Under the pieces are notes generated by a model. That model was given only the letters and a program-made list of their open reading frames with translations. It was not told the DNA's origin and made no database searches. A stretch of DNA of 64,000 nt, taken from positions 2,418,001-2,482,000 of the forward strand of contig NZ_CP046884.1 in the NCBI RefSeq assembly GCF_014522205.1. Direction: 5' to 3'. Position 1 is the stretch's first letter; the number at the start of each line of letters is the position of its first letter. A program made the translations under genes and the position numbers. Shown here in pieces: positions 45,544 to 54,952 of the stretch. The stretch comes from Corynebacterium poyangense. GTDB lineage: Bacteria; Actinomycetota; Actinomycetes; Mycobacteriales; Mycobacteriaceae.

Positions 45544-46476
45544 CTAATTGTTTGCATCGATCAATCCATTAACCCATCCCACAACCCATTGATTTGCCGT
45601 GGTGCCAGGAATAACACCTGGGTTGGTGGCATATTGGGCATGAACTCCATTGGCACTCACCAAAGCCTGGGCCCGAGCCATGGCATTACCTAAATCTCGG
45701 GGGGCATCACAGATTGAGTCATTGGGAGCACATATAGAGAAGGTGCGATCCTGAAGTTCACCAAAACCACCTTCTCGAGGCCCCCGCATGGTAGCGCCGG
45801 GAACAATGGGCTGAACCAGAGCAGACACTGGCGCCAACGCCACCTCAGCGCCCACTCCGCCGACCTCAACGCCGGGGTTGATACCCACTCCAGGTTCGCG
45901 TCGCCCATCGGCAACAATTGCTACACCGAGCACCCGGTCCGCCGGAATCACCCCGGCCCCTTGACCGATCCGGCTAGCAATATCGCCAACAATCACCGCA
46001 CCCTGGGAAAATCCGCTGAGAATATAGCGGGTATTGGGGCATTGGTTGTGCATGGTCTGCAGCTCATTTTCCAGTTTGGAGGTGCCTTCCTGTCGGGATT
46101 GGTCATAGCTCATTTCCTGTTGCGCATTGACGTTTTTAAATTGCGCGGTATAAGGAAGCGTCCAGACCTTCACCTGGTTCTCTGGGTATCGCTGCTGAAT
46201 AGGATCAGTGATGCTCAGCATAAAAGAGCGAGGATTGGCGTGCGGATGAATAGGGTCATCATCTGCCGCTGATTCCCATGTTCCTGGAGCAGCCACAACC
46301 TCCACAGCCGGACACCACGCGGGTTGCTCAGGAGCGGGACCTTGAGCACCCGGAAGCGGGCCTTTTGTTTCGTTAACGGAGCGTTGCCACTGCAAAAGAC
46401 CCGCACCAATAAGTACCAGCACCACGATGACGGCCAGAACCGTCAGGAGTTTTCTCATCCTTTTAGCAGTACGCAT
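45544..46476 (-). CDS. Cutinase-like serine hydrolase (Rv3802c orthologue)
   Basis: About 310 residues. A basic N-terminus and one membrane helix (LLTVLAVIVVLVLIGAGLL) are followed by an extracytoplasmic alpha/beta-hydrolase domain with the nucleophile in ILSGFSQGAVI and cysteines near CPAVEVV and FSICAPNDSICDAP. The mycobacterial orthologue is an essential phospholipase/thioesterase of the mycolate locus. Start ATG 46476 overlaps the upstream lipoprotein gene by 14 bases and has AAAAGG eight bases before it. The catalytic Asp and His were not placed with certainty. Confidence 0.88.
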   Translation of the reverse strand: MRTAKRMRKLLTVLAVIVVLVLIGAGLLQWQRSVNETKGPLPGAQGPAPEQPAWCPAVEVVAAPGTWESAADDDPIHPHANPRSFMLSITDPIQQRYPENQVKVWTLPYTAQFKNVNAQQEMSYDQSRQEGTSKLENELQTMHNQCPNTRYILSGFSQGAVIVGDIASRIGQGAGVIPADRVLGVAIVADGRREPGVGINPGVEVGGVGAEVALAPVSALVQPIVPGATMRGPREGGFGELQDRTFSICAPNDSICDAPRDLGNAMARAQALVSANGVHAQYATNPGVIPGTTANQWVVGWVNGLIDANN

Positions 46477-46954
46477 TCTTCGCTGCCTTTTCAATCATGG
46501 CTGCGACCTCATCGACGGATTTATCTGTCCTGTGTTGTTCAACTAGCTGGCCAGCAATGGCTTTTATCAAAGTATGGCTTTGCTCACCATCCTGACAATA
46601 GGTTTGGGCGGTAGCCACGATCGTGTCTTCCAACGTGCTCACGTCCACCCCCTCATTTTTCAGGGTGCTCAAAAGCTTCTGCTCCTGCTGAGGACGAGAC
46701 TGGTCATCAGGGATCCGCTCCACCTCCCGAGCACCACGATCTGAGCCGCCACTTGCCGTAGAGGGTTCTTGGGCCCGGCTGGTGTTTGTTCCTGACGATG
46801 TGGCACTGGCACTAGAGCTACTGGAACTATCCCTCGTTAACGGGGATACCGTCGTACTAGGAGCACCTTGGTTGTCAACCGTGGCTTCACCGCCACAGGC
46901 AGCCATACCGCCAGCTAAAGCGAAAGTGAGGGCAACTACCGCGAGTTTCCTCAT
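46463..46954 (-). CDS. DUF732-like lipoprotein of the cop1 operon
   Basis: A 163-residue lipoprotein with signal MRKLAVVALTFALAGGM and lipobox MAAC (Cys20). A Ser/Thr-rich linker leads to a helical C-terminal domain with two cysteines (QTYCQDG and the terminal NAYC) and the pattern LLSTLKNEGVD...VDEVAAMIEKAAKNAYC in separate stretches, as in DUF732 proteins. ATG 46954 overlaps the mycolyltransferase stop by one base (TAATG) and the gene overlaps the cutinase-like gene by 14 bases, so all three are probably translated together. Function unknown. Confidence 0.8.
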   Translation of the reverse strand: MRKLAVVALTFALAGGMAACGGEATVDNQGAPSTTVSPLTRDSSSSSSASATSSGTNTSRAQEPSTASGGSDRGAREVERIPDDQSRPQQEQKLLSTLKNEGVDVSTLEDTIVATAQTYCQDGEQSHTLIKAIAGQLVEQHRTDKSVDEVAAMIEKAAKNAYC

Positions 46955-48894
46955 TAGTGACGTTCCTCCTGGATTTGTCCGTTGATTTCCCGGATGATGC
47001 CGTGCTGGAATTTCATTTCCAAACCTCCCGCCGGAATATCTTTCATATCCTCGGTGGGCCAACCGTATTCACCCTGTTCCCAACGATGTTTACCCCAGGT
47101 ATCAAAAATCTGACCGTAGCGAATCACCTTCGGGCCGAGCTCATGAGTCCAGTAAATATTTCCGTGTTCGAACTCCTGGAACGCTCCACCCGGAATGAGG
47201 CGCTCATTGCCAGTGGGTTGACCCAGGGATTGAACTGCGGGGTCATTAGCTACCCAGCGCTTCCCAATATCGCCGCGAACCCAGTGGACCCCGTGGTTCT
47301 TCGTGCGCACGAACCATCCACCTTGGAAGGGGAATACGGTGTTGCCATTGAGATCAAAAGCATTGCCGTTGGGGTAACCGAACTCACCGCGCTCATAGTT
47401 TTCTGCACCCCAGGCTTTCATGATGTCCTCGGGCACCGCAAAAGCGCCGAGCTCCCTGGTCCAATAGATAGACCCATGCTCAAAGTGGACAAAACGCCCC
47501 ACGCCGTCGGGCGTTCCTAATTCTGTGGTGACCGGGAATCCCAGCCAGGAGGTGGCCGCCCCCATCGAGGAATATAAACCGTTGATGGTTCCGTACAGGG
47601 CGTAGGCGCCAGTTTGCGGAGACCAGTAGGCCGTACCATTTCGGAAGTCCTGAGCCACTCCGCGATCCATGGCGTATTCATTGGTCACGCAGGAACCAAC
47701 AATCGACAGATCCAACTTGGCGATATCACCCTGGACAATACAATCTGAGCCCCGATCCTCCCGGGACAGTGCCATGGCGTCAGCCATATAGGGCCAAGCC
47801 TGACCGATTTCGTACTGCCAATAATCCCAGGAGTGGACCCCCGAGGGACGGAATTGGGTGATCACATTGACCGGTGTTTTCTTCGCCGCATTCACGAAGG
47901 TTTGACTGGTCATCCGGGATAGAACTTCCAAGGACATGCCCGCAGCACTACCCGGACGTGAAGCGGCAGAACCAGGTTGACCAAAGTCATCGCGGCCGGA
48001 ACCGGCAGAGACATATACGGTAGATCCCTTGAGCGCCTCAATGCCGAGCTTAGGATCATGGTCAATCCAGTCTTGGGAATAGGCCGGGCCCCACATGGCG
48101 TCGGAGTTAAAACCACCAGCATCTTGCTGAGCCACCTTGATGGCTTCGGGCATTCCGGGGCTGGTGGTATCTAGGTAACCGGAGAAGGAACCAACGAATT
48201 TGAAGATTCCTGGGTTTCGCTCGGCAAGGTTAACGGCAGCGGTACCACCCATGGAAATTCCGACGACGCTTCGGTTGCGGTTAGAGCGGAAACCATTATC
48301 CAGAACCGGAATCAGTTCCTTCATCAAGAAGGTTTCCCACTTGTAGTTCTTTCCGTTGTTGGGTTGCTCCCAATCAGAGTAGAAGGAACTTTGACCTCCG
48401 ACCGGAAGAATCACGTTGACGTTGCGATCAGCAAATTGCTGAGCAATATTGGTTTCGATTGTCCAGCCGTTTTCATCATCGCGAGCGCGTAGACCGTCAA
48501 GTGCCCACACTTCAGGGAAGGTGCGCGTGGGGTTGGAGTGCCAATCCCGAGCCAAAAGGATCTGAACCTGCATCAATTGGTCTGGCATGGCTGCGGATTT
48601 AATAAACACCTTGATGTGGCGACTGCTGATCCACTCCACCCGATCCACGCTGACGCCTGCGGGCAAACCACCGACATCCGGGTAGGTGGTTTCGACGGGG
48701 GTGCGCACCGGCGGTTCACCTGGAGCATCGGGCGCCGCAGTGGAACCAAAAAGTTGCGAAGATAAGTCCTGGGCTCCAGCGGTAACCGGACTGAGAATGC
48801 CACAGCCAGCAGCTAAAGCAGTGGGAAGGGCGGTGGCAGTCAGCGCAATCCGGAGGGAATGCCGCCGGGTGTTACGTGGTGCGGTATCGCTCAT
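46954..48894 (-). CDS. cop1: Secreted mycolyltransferase with LGFP repeats (PS1/Cop1 type)
   Basis: A 646-residue secreted esterase. After an N-terminal signal region (SLRIALTATALPTALAAGC) comes an antigen-85-like domain with WALDGLRARDDENGW, the nucleophile in VGISMGGTAAV and the catalytic histidine in HSWDYWQ. The last 200 residues are LGFP-type repeats (for example SWLGFPVTTE and FEHGSIYWT) that anchor the enzyme in the arabinogalactan layer. It moves corynomycolate from trehalose monomycolate to arabinogalactan and to a second trehalose ester. Start ATG 48894 is chosen over an open extension. Confidence 0.95.
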   Translation of the reverse strand: MSDTAPRNTRRHSLRIALTATALPTALAAGCGILSPVTAGAQDLSSQLFGSTAAPDAPGEPPVRTPVETTYPDVGGLPAGVSVDRVEWISSRHIKVFIKSAAMPDQLMQVQILLARDWHSNPTRTFPEVWALDGLRARDDENGWTIETNIAQQFADRNVNVILPVGGQSSFYSDWEQPNNGKNYKWETFLMKELIPVLDNGFRSNRNRSVVGISMGGTAAVNLAERNPGIFKFVGSFSGYLDTTSPGMPEAIKVAQQDAGGFNSDAMWGPAYSQDWIDHDPKLGIEALKGSTVYVSAGSGRDDFGQPGSAASRPGSAAGMSLEVLSRMTSQTFVNAAKKTPVNVITQFRPSGVHSWDYWQYEIGQAWPYMADAMALSREDRGSDCIVQGDIAKLDLSIVGSCVTNEYAMDRGVAQDFRNGTAYWSPQTGAYALYGTINGLYSSMGAATSWLGFPVTTELGTPDGVGRFVHFEHGSIYWTRELGAFAVPEDIMKAWGAENYERGEFGYPNGNAFDLNGNTVFPFQGGWFVRTKNHGVHWVRGDIGKRWVANDPAVQSLGQPTGNERLIPGGAFQEFEHGNIYWTHELGPKVIRYGQIFDTWGKHRWEQGEYGWPTEDMKDIPAGGLEMKFQHGIIREINGQIQEERH

Positions 48895-49122
48895 AGTTGT
48901 TCTTTGTCCTTGATTTTGCGGTCGGTTCAGCAACCCGTCACGAAGGAACCATGCCGAAGGTTCCCCTCCTCCGGCATGAACTGCACAGATTCGCGACGGT
49001 GGCATAAAAGCACTGACTTCAAGTTTAAGTACAACTTGAGGGTTTTGGGAAGTGACACACCGGATTTTTCTTTTATTTTGGGGACAGAATTAGCCCCTCT
49101 TTACCCCCTCGTTATACACAAC

Positions 49123-49154
49123 GCAACCCACCCTCAACGAGGAGGATGGGTTGC
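49123..49154 (-). terminator. Hairpin downstream of the cmt-type gene
   Basis: GCAACCCA (49123-49130) pairs with TGGGTTGC (49147-49154), with further pairing of CCTC and GAGG inside, 32 bases beyond the stop of the mycolyltransferase gene. The leftward strand continues GTTGTGTATAACG, a weak T tract. Confidence 0.6.
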
Positions 49155-49185
49155 AGGAAGGAAATTGTGAATCCGGAACCGGGTT

Positions 49186-50199
49186 CTACCAGGCGTTCAT
49201 CACATCCAAGATGCGCGGCTTAGTGGCGTGGAGTTCACCGGTGAAGTTCCGCCAGTTGTGAAGACCATAAGCCGGGAAATCTTCGGCATACTTCACGCCT
49301 TGAGCTTGTGCGCTCAGGGTCCATACTCGGGTGGTGTAGAGCGAGAAAGCCTCCAAAGGAGAACCAGCGATCAGCATATTCGGAGGCAGACTCCACTCAT
49401 CCGGGTGAGGAACGCCGCTTGCTGCAGAAACAAAGACGTCACTATTGCGCAGTCCGCCCAAGTTGAGCATCGGGTCATTTTGGAAACGACGCGGGTTGAG
49501 CATACTGCCATACATGGCGTTGATATTGAATCCACCGGCATCCAGCAGGGCCACGCGCATCATGGTCTGCATACCCGGCAAGGTGGTAGCTAAGTAACCG
49601 GAGTAAGACAGCACCTGGCGGAACTGATCCGGGTGCTTTGCGCCCAGGTTCATGGCTGCAGTGCCGCCCATGGACAACCCAGCAATAGCGTTGTTATTGC
49701 GAGCAACGCCGAAGTTCTGCTCCAGGTAAGCAGGAAGCTCCTGGGTAAGGAAGGTCTCCCACTTGTAGTTCACCGGGTTGTTGAAGTCATAGGTAGCGGG
49801 ACCTTCCCAGTCTGCATAGAAGGAAGCCGCACCACCAATCGGCATCACCAGGGTGATGTTGTTGTCTACGAAGAGACTCTGAGCGTCAGAATCATTAACC
49901 CAAGCATTAGTTGCGTCCGTTGCGCGGAGACCATCCAGAAGGTACAGGCCGGCGTTACCGCCGTTTTTAGCGGGCTGAATCTGGACCTGAATGGGGTGTC
50001 CGGTTGCCGGTGAATCCACCGTACAGCGCTGCACCCAAAAGCCCACCGCATCCCATACACATCCGGGACCTAGAACATCGCGGTTTGCCGCTGCTGCCGT
50101 ACCGCTACCAGCCACCATCAAAGAAGTGGCGGTTACCGCGGCGGCAACCACAGCAGAGGCCTTTTTCCACAAGCCTCGCAAGCCAGTCTTCGTAGACAT
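49186..50199 (-). CDS. cmt2: Secreted mycolyltransferase without LGFP repeats (Cmt type)
   Basis: A 337-residue secreted antigen-85-like protein. A signal peptide of about 45 residues ends near GTAAAANRD; the catalytic Ser is in AGLSMGGTAAM, YLLDGLRATD is the substrate-loop strand and HNWRNF holds the catalytic histidine. Start ATG 50199 follows AAAAGGAGA. Its position beside cop1 and aftB matches cmt2 in C. glutamicum; the paralogue number is inferred from that. It probably makes trehalose dicorynomycolate. Confidence 0.9.
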   Translation of the reverse strand: MSTKTGLRGLWKKASAVVAAAVTATSLMVAGSGTAAAANRDVLGPGCVWDAVGFWVQRCTVDSPATGHPIQVQIQPAKNGGNAGLYLLDGLRATDATNAWVNDSDAQSLFVDNNITLVMPIGGAASFYADWEGPATYDFNNPVNYKWETFLTQELPAYLEQNFGVARNNNAIAGLSMGGTAAMNLGAKHPDQFRQVLSYSGYLATTLPGMQTMMRVALLDAGGFNINAMYGSMLNPRRFQNDPMLNLGGLRNSDVFVSAASGVPHPDEWSLPPNMLIAGSPLEAFSLYTTRVWTLSAQAQGVKYAEDFPAYGLHNWRNFTGELHATKPRILDVMNAW

Positions 50200-50411
50200 G
50201 GTTCTCCTTTTATTACACAACTTCTTAAGTCAGTTCTCATCGAGATTTATCGACGCTCAGGCCATCAGCGTTACGGCCAATTCGAAAGTTTTATCCCGAG
50301 TGACATCGGCTAGTGTAAACCATTCCCGCCCCAAACTTCATCTTTCCGTTATCAAAACGTGAACATTTCCCGGCGTGTCTTCCCTGTTTCTCCTGCTTAG
50401 CCCCAAGAAAT

Positions 50412-52112
50412 TTATTTTTCAATAAGATAATCTTTGGGATCATCAGAAAGCTTTAAGGTTCTTCCTTCACCGAGTGCGAATCGGATGTTCTTGAAGAAGC
50501 GAGACCAACTCATCGGCTCCTGATAACTCGCAAAAAGTTCCTCGAACTCCGGGATGCGCAGTGCTTTCTGCGCGGCTTTGACTTGGTCGATATTGACTCC
50601 TGAAGGTAACGCCTTGGGGTCAGAAATATCCGCCCCACTGGCGGCAATCTGCCAGTCCAGAGCCAAGGATTTGTCATGGCCAATTCGCCCATCGGGGATC
50701 CTCGGTTGACGGGCAGCAAGAGGGGTGGCCAAGCCCACCGTGTCATACATCCTGGCATCAAGCGGAGCCTCCAAGCCCGGAGCTCCCAAAGACAAAATAT
50801 AGATCGATAGCGGCGGGTGAGTTCCCGGTTTCGGCGGCAAACTAATCCACGACTTCCCATCCGGCAAACTCAACAACGCGTCATGGTTTTTCTCCGCCTT
50901 CGCCAAAGAAACGCCGAAATCCGCCAACAACGGGGAATCTAAATAATCTTGCGCCAGCGTCGGGGCATCACCAGATTCTCGGTCCACTGCTCTGGTCCAG
51001 AACTCACGTTCATCCACAATCTTGATCGGGGCGTCGGGATGAAAAGCCACAGACCCGCGCTGGATGGTGATTCCACCCCACACCACAACCACCGCGAGGG
51101 CAACCATGCCGAGGTCTCGGCGTAAGGGGATAATCCACAGCGGCAGAAGCAGGGCGAAGAAGGGAATCAGCAGCATTCGGGCGTGCATAAAGTCTCCGCC
51201 CACCCGGATCACATAGAGAATGTGCAGGGCAGCACAAAGAACCATGAGTCCGACGGCAACCGTGGTGCGATCTTTCTTAATCCGGGCACCAGCCGGGACC
51301 ACTACTGCAAGCAGCACCACCACTAGAACTACGGGAAGCCAATACGGGTTCAAGAAATTCTTCAGGTACTCAATCCCGTTAGACCACCGCTCACCACTTG
51401 CGGATTTAGCGACCGCGGTATGCGGAGTTAACAGACCGTAGTAGCCCATCCGGAAAATCTGATAAGCCAGGGGAAGCGGCACCGCACAGCCAAGAACCGC
51501 GATGCCTCGCTTCCAGGTTCCCGCCGTCAACAGTAATAACAGCCCTACTGCACCACCATAAAGAACAAGTTCAGGACGAACCAGCCAACTCAGGCCGGCC
51601 CAGACAGCCAGCGGCATCCAGATCCTGGAGAAGCGCGCGTCGGACCATAACACCAAAAGGAGCCAGAGTACTGCAACCCAAAAAATGGAGAGTCCCCATT
51701 CCAAGCCGGACGTAGCGAAATCTCGAGCAGGCGGAAGACACAGGTAAATCAGTCCACCTAAGGGAGCCAGGAGAAAATTGTGTCGGCGATACAGATGCCC
51801 CGTCCCTAAAGCTCCAATAACCATAGCCACCGCGCTGAGGAGCAACGCAGACCATAAAGCCACCAACTCTAGCCGGGCACCACTAATGCTGGCGGCCGCC
51901 CAGATTAGATACTGCCACAGCGTGGAAGTATTGGCTTCAACTCTCTCACCCGCATTAAACACCGGGCCGTTGCCGGCCTGGAGATTCAAGACTGTGCGCA
52001 GCACGATAAGACCATCATCGGCGATCCAGCGGCGCATCCAGCCCCCCACCCCCATCCCGATTCCCAGGATGAGAGCAGACAAGCAGGTAGTGATCAGCGT
52101 TCGACGGTTCAA
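50412..52112 (-). CDS. aftB: Arabinofuranosyltransferase AftB-type GT-C, second copy
   Basis: A 566-residue GT-C membrane glycosyltransferase with about nine N-terminal helices and a soluble C-terminal domain. The catalytic acidic pair follows the first helix (MRRWIADDGLIVLRTV); FNAGERVEANTSTLWQ and LCLPPARDFATSGLEWG are shared almost unchanged with the upstream gene. AftB adds terminal beta-1,2-arabinofuranose from decaprenyl-phospho-arabinose to arabinan. The start is TTG 52112 with AGGAGA six bases upstream. It lies ten bases behind a closely similar gene; which copy is the working AftB is unknown. Confidence 0.9.
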   Translation of the reverse strand: MNRRTLITTCLSALILGIGMGVGGWMRRWIADDGLIVLRTVLNLQAGNGPVFNAGERVEANTSTLWQYLIWAAASISGARLELVALWSALLLSAVAMVIGALGTGHLYRRHNFLLAPLGGLIYLCLPPARDFATSGLEWGLSIFWVAVLWLLLVLWSDARFSRIWMPLAVWAGLSWLVRPELVLYGGAVGLLLLLTAGTWKRGIAVLGCAVPLPLAYQIFRMGYYGLLTPHTAVAKSASGERWSNGIEYLKNFLNPYWLPVVLVVVLLAVVVPAGARIKKDRTTVAVGLMVLCAALHILYVIRVGGDFMHARMLLIPFFALLLPLWIIPLRRDLGMVALAVVVVWGGITIQRGSVAFHPDAPIKIVDEREFWTRAVDRESGDAPTLAQDYLDSPLLADFGVSLAKAEKNHDALLSLPDGKSWISLPPKPGTHPPLSIYILSLGAPGLEAPLDARMYDTVGLATPLAARQPRIPDGRIGHDKSLALDWQIAASGADISDPKALPSGVNIDQVKAAQKALRIPEFEELFASYQEPMSWSRFFKNIRFALGEGRTLKLSDDPKDYLIEK

Positions 52113-52122
52113 CTAAGCTCTC

Positions 52123-53955
52123 CTAATTGGCGTGCAAAATCTCGGCGATCTCCGCCTCAGTGAAATAATCCCGAGGATTAGCGGAGAATTGAAGATGACG
52201 CCCCGTAGTTAACGCAAAACGAATATTCTTCATGAAGCGGCTGAAACTCATCGGATCTTGATACGTGGCAAAAAGTTCCTGGAATTCCGGTTTTTGAAGT
52301 GCCGCACGCGCGAGTACAACATCATCTCTGTTAATCCAGCCCGGAAGCTGATGAATATCGGCATCACTAGCAGCTACCTGCCAAATGACCGGGAGCCATT
52401 TATCATGACCAATTCGAGCGCCTTCAATGCGCGGCATACGAGCTGCAAGCGGAGTAGCTAGGCCCACGGCATCATGCACCTGCACATCAAGGGGGGCAAT
52501 CATCCCCGGTGTTCCTAATACGGTCGGATACAGATTCAACGGCTGGGTAGGTGCTTTCCCTCCCGCCGGACGAGCCAAAGGCATCCAGGAATATAACAAC
52601 GTCGGCTCTTGTTGCACTACGATCGGTTGAAGCTGCGCGGCATGGTCGTGGATAGCTGTTTGCAAAACCGGCTGAAAATCACGCATCACCCCGGCGCGGA
52701 GGAAATCCTCGGCATTCTTTGGCCCATCCCCCGGCGCACGCTGCGTATCACACGTCCAAAATTCCCGCTCATCAATAACTCCCAAATGTTCTGGGCGAGC
52801 TGGATCAGTACAGGCTTGGGAAGAACGCACCGCCACGATGCCGCCCCATGCCACGACCAGACATAGCCCTACGACACCCGGAACCATCGCACCAAGACGC
52901 CGAGACGAAGCGGAAAGCGGGACAACCGGCAGCACCATGATCGGGAGAAGAGCAGCAAAAAGCGGGATGAGAAGCATCCGGCCATGCATGAAATCCCCAC
53001 CCACCCGAATGACGTAGAGGACGTGGAGCGCACTGCACCCTAGCATGATGCCGACAATGATGAGATGGGAACGAAGCGGCCGGCGCTGATGGGTTTCCTG
53101 ACTGCGCACCCAGTATTGCCAACACACCAGGCCAATAACGAGAAGCATGACCAACCACAAAACATAGGGGTGCGCAAAATTAGTGAGGTAATGCCAACCG
53201 CTCGCCCATTCAGCACCACTGGCTGATTTAGCCACCGCAGTATGTGGAGTGAGCAAACCGTAGTAGCCCATCCGGAAAATCTCATAGGCCAGGGGCAACG
53301 GTAAGCCCCACGCCATGATCGCCATGCGACGTCGCCATGATGGCGCGCTAAAAAGTAAAACTAAAGCTACTACTCCCCCATAGAGAGCGAGCTCTGGGCG
53401 AACCAACCAACTCAGGCCTGCCCACAGGGCCAGCGGTTGCCATATCCACGGCCAGGAATCGTCGGACCATAACACCAGGAACAGCCAAAGAAGGGCGAGC
53501 CAGAGAAGAGACAAGCCCCACTCCAAACCGGAGGTGGCGAAATCTCGAGCCGGCGGAAGACACAGGTACACCAGACCGCCAACTGGAGCTAATAGCCAAT
53601 GAGTGGAGCGACGATAAAGGTGCCCGGCCCCGAGAGCACCAATAAAGACGGCGGCCACCGTGCAACCAAGGGCCACGCCAAGAGCCACCACTTCCAATTT
53701 GAAGTGGGTAATCTCAGCAACTATCCACAACAAGTACTGCCATAGTGCAGAAGTGTTGGCTTCTACTCGCTCTCCAGCATTAAAGACTGGACCGTTACCA
53801 GCTTGAAGATTACGCACGGTGCGTAGCACAATGAGGCCGTCATCAGCAATCCAGCGGCGCATCCAGCCACCAATCGCCGCGATCACGGCAAGGAGGGTCG
53901 CGCTCAGCATGGTGCTGATGAAAGCAGGATTAAGCGAACCCCGTCGATTAGTCAT
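52123..53955 (-). CDS. aftB: Arabinofuranosyltransferase AftB-type GT-C, first copy
   Basis: A 610-residue GT-C protein with the same ADDGLIVLRTVRNLQ catalytic loop, EANTSALWQYLLW and CLPPARDFATSGLEWGLS segments as the following gene, plus MGYYGLLTPHTAVAKSASG. It is longer by about 44 residues, mainly in the C-terminal extracytoplasmic domain (insertion around DEREFWTCDTQRAPGDG). It is 16 bases behind ubiA and so belongs to the glfT2-PAP2-ubiA transcript. The order ubiA-aftB-cmt fits the corynebacterial locus, where this is normally a single-copy gene. Confidence 0.92.
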   Translation of the reverse strand: MTNRRGSLNPAFISTMLSATLLAVIAAIGGWMRRWIADDGLIVLRTVRNLQAGNGPVFNAGERVEANTSALWQYLLWIVAEITHFKLEVVALGVALGCTVAAVFIGALGAGHLYRRSTHWLLAPVGGLVYLCLPPARDFATSGLEWGLSLLWLALLWLFLVLWSDDSWPWIWQPLALWAGLSWLVRPELALYGGVVALVLLFSAPSWRRRMAIMAWGLPLPLAYEIFRMGYYGLLTPHTAVAKSASGAEWASGWHYLTNFAHPYVLWLVMLLVIGLVCWQYWVRSQETHQRRPLRSHLIIVGIMLGCSALHVLYVIRVGGDFMHGRMLLIPLFAALLPIMVLPVVPLSASSRRLGAMVPGVVGLCLVVAWGGIVAVRSSQACTDPARPEHLGVIDEREFWTCDTQRAPGDGPKNAEDFLRAGVMRDFQPVLQTAIHDHAAQLQPIVVQQEPTLLYSWMPLARPAGGKAPTQPLNLYPTVLGTPGMIAPLDVQVHDAVGLATPLAARMPRIEGARIGHDKWLPVIWQVAASDADIHQLPGWINRDDVVLARAALQKPEFQELFATYQDPMSFSRFMKNIRFALTTGRHLQFSANPRDYFTEAEIAEILHAN

Positions 53956-53971
53956 AATGGTTGATCATATC

Positions 53972-54952
53972 TTAAAGGGCCGGGACTATATATACCGCTA
54001 AACTAATGCACAACAGCCACAGCACAGCCAGTAATTGCAAAACCCGGTCGGTAAGAGCTAGCTCATCAGGTGCGCCCCCATCACCCCGGTCAACGTCTGC
54101 GGCATAGCGCAAGATAGCCACGGTGAAGGGAACCATGGAGATTTGATACCACATACCTGCTGCTCCGCCCGTCTTATGGGATAGCTCAAAACCCCAGAGT
54201 GCGTAGGACATAACCACCGCGGTGGCGGCGAGAGTCCAGACAAACCTCAGATAGGTGGGGGTGTAGCCCTGGAGAGATTTGCGGATTTTCGCGCCGGTTC
54301 GCTCTGATAATAAGCGTTCGGAATACCGCTTGCCGCTGGCCATGAAGAGAGAACCGAAAGCAGCCACCAAAAGAAACCATTGGGAAAGTTCAATATTGGC
54401 TGCTACGCCGCCAGCCATGGCACGAAGCATGAAACCAGAGGACACTAACGCAATATCGACGACCGGTTGATGTTTCCAGCCAAAGCAGTATCCCAGCTGC
54501 AGCACAATATAGACCGCCACCACGATGGCAAGCGCGTGGCCTGAGGTCGCGACATAGCTAATCCCAATGGCCAGGGCGATGAGGATAACTGCCATGCCGT
54601 AGGCCACGCCCACCGGGAGCACACCAGCAGCAATAGGGCGGAACTGTTTTGTGGGATGCTGCCGATCTGCTTCCACGTCACGAGCATCATTGATGAGGTA
54701 AATAGAGCTGGCCGCAAAGCAAAACACGATAAACGCCAACACCACGTCAAGAATGGTGCGTTTATCCAGGAACGCATCGGCACCCGCAGCGGCAGGTGCA
54801 GCAACAACCAAGACATTCTTCACCCATTGTTTAGGGCGAAGTGCCTTAATCATGCCGTCAAGGAGATTCTTCGGCGGCTGCCTTTTCTTGAGGTTGTCAA
54901 TACCCTCGGTGTGCGGTTCGGAGCCCAGATGGATCTGGTCTGATTCGCTCAC
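53972..54952 (-). CDS. ubiA: Decaprenyl-phosphate phosphoribosyltransferase (UbiA family)
   Basis: A 326-residue polytopic prenyltransferase with about nine helices. The first Asp-rich motif is INDARDVEADRQHP and the second lies in AADVDRGDGGAPDE. It attaches phosphoribose to decaprenyl phosphate, the first committed step to the arabinose donor used by AftB and the Emb enzymes. GTG 54952 overlaps the stop of the PAP2 gene by four bases (GTGA), indicating coupling with the phosphatase that acts next. Confidence 0.95.
   Translation of the reverse strand: MSESDQIHLGSEPHTEGIDNLKKRQPPKNLLDGMIKALRPKQWVKNVLVVAAPAAAGADAFLDKRTILDVVLAFIVFCFAASSIYLINDARDVEADRQHPTKQFRPIAAGVLPVGVAYGMAVILIALAIGISYVATSGHALAIVVAVYIVLQLGYCFGWKHQPVVDIALVSSGFMLRAMAGGVAANIELSQWFLLVAAFGSLFMASGKRYSERLLSERTGAKIRKSLQGYTPTYLRFVWTLAATAVVMSYALWGFELSHKTGGAAGMWYQISMVPFTVAILRYAADVDRGDGGAPDELALTDRVLQLLAVLWLLCISLAVYIVPAL

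Noticed and set aside
46957..47520. 187-codon plus-strand frame opposite cop1
   Set aside because: Shadow of the LGFP repeat region; no start signal and no recognisable domain.
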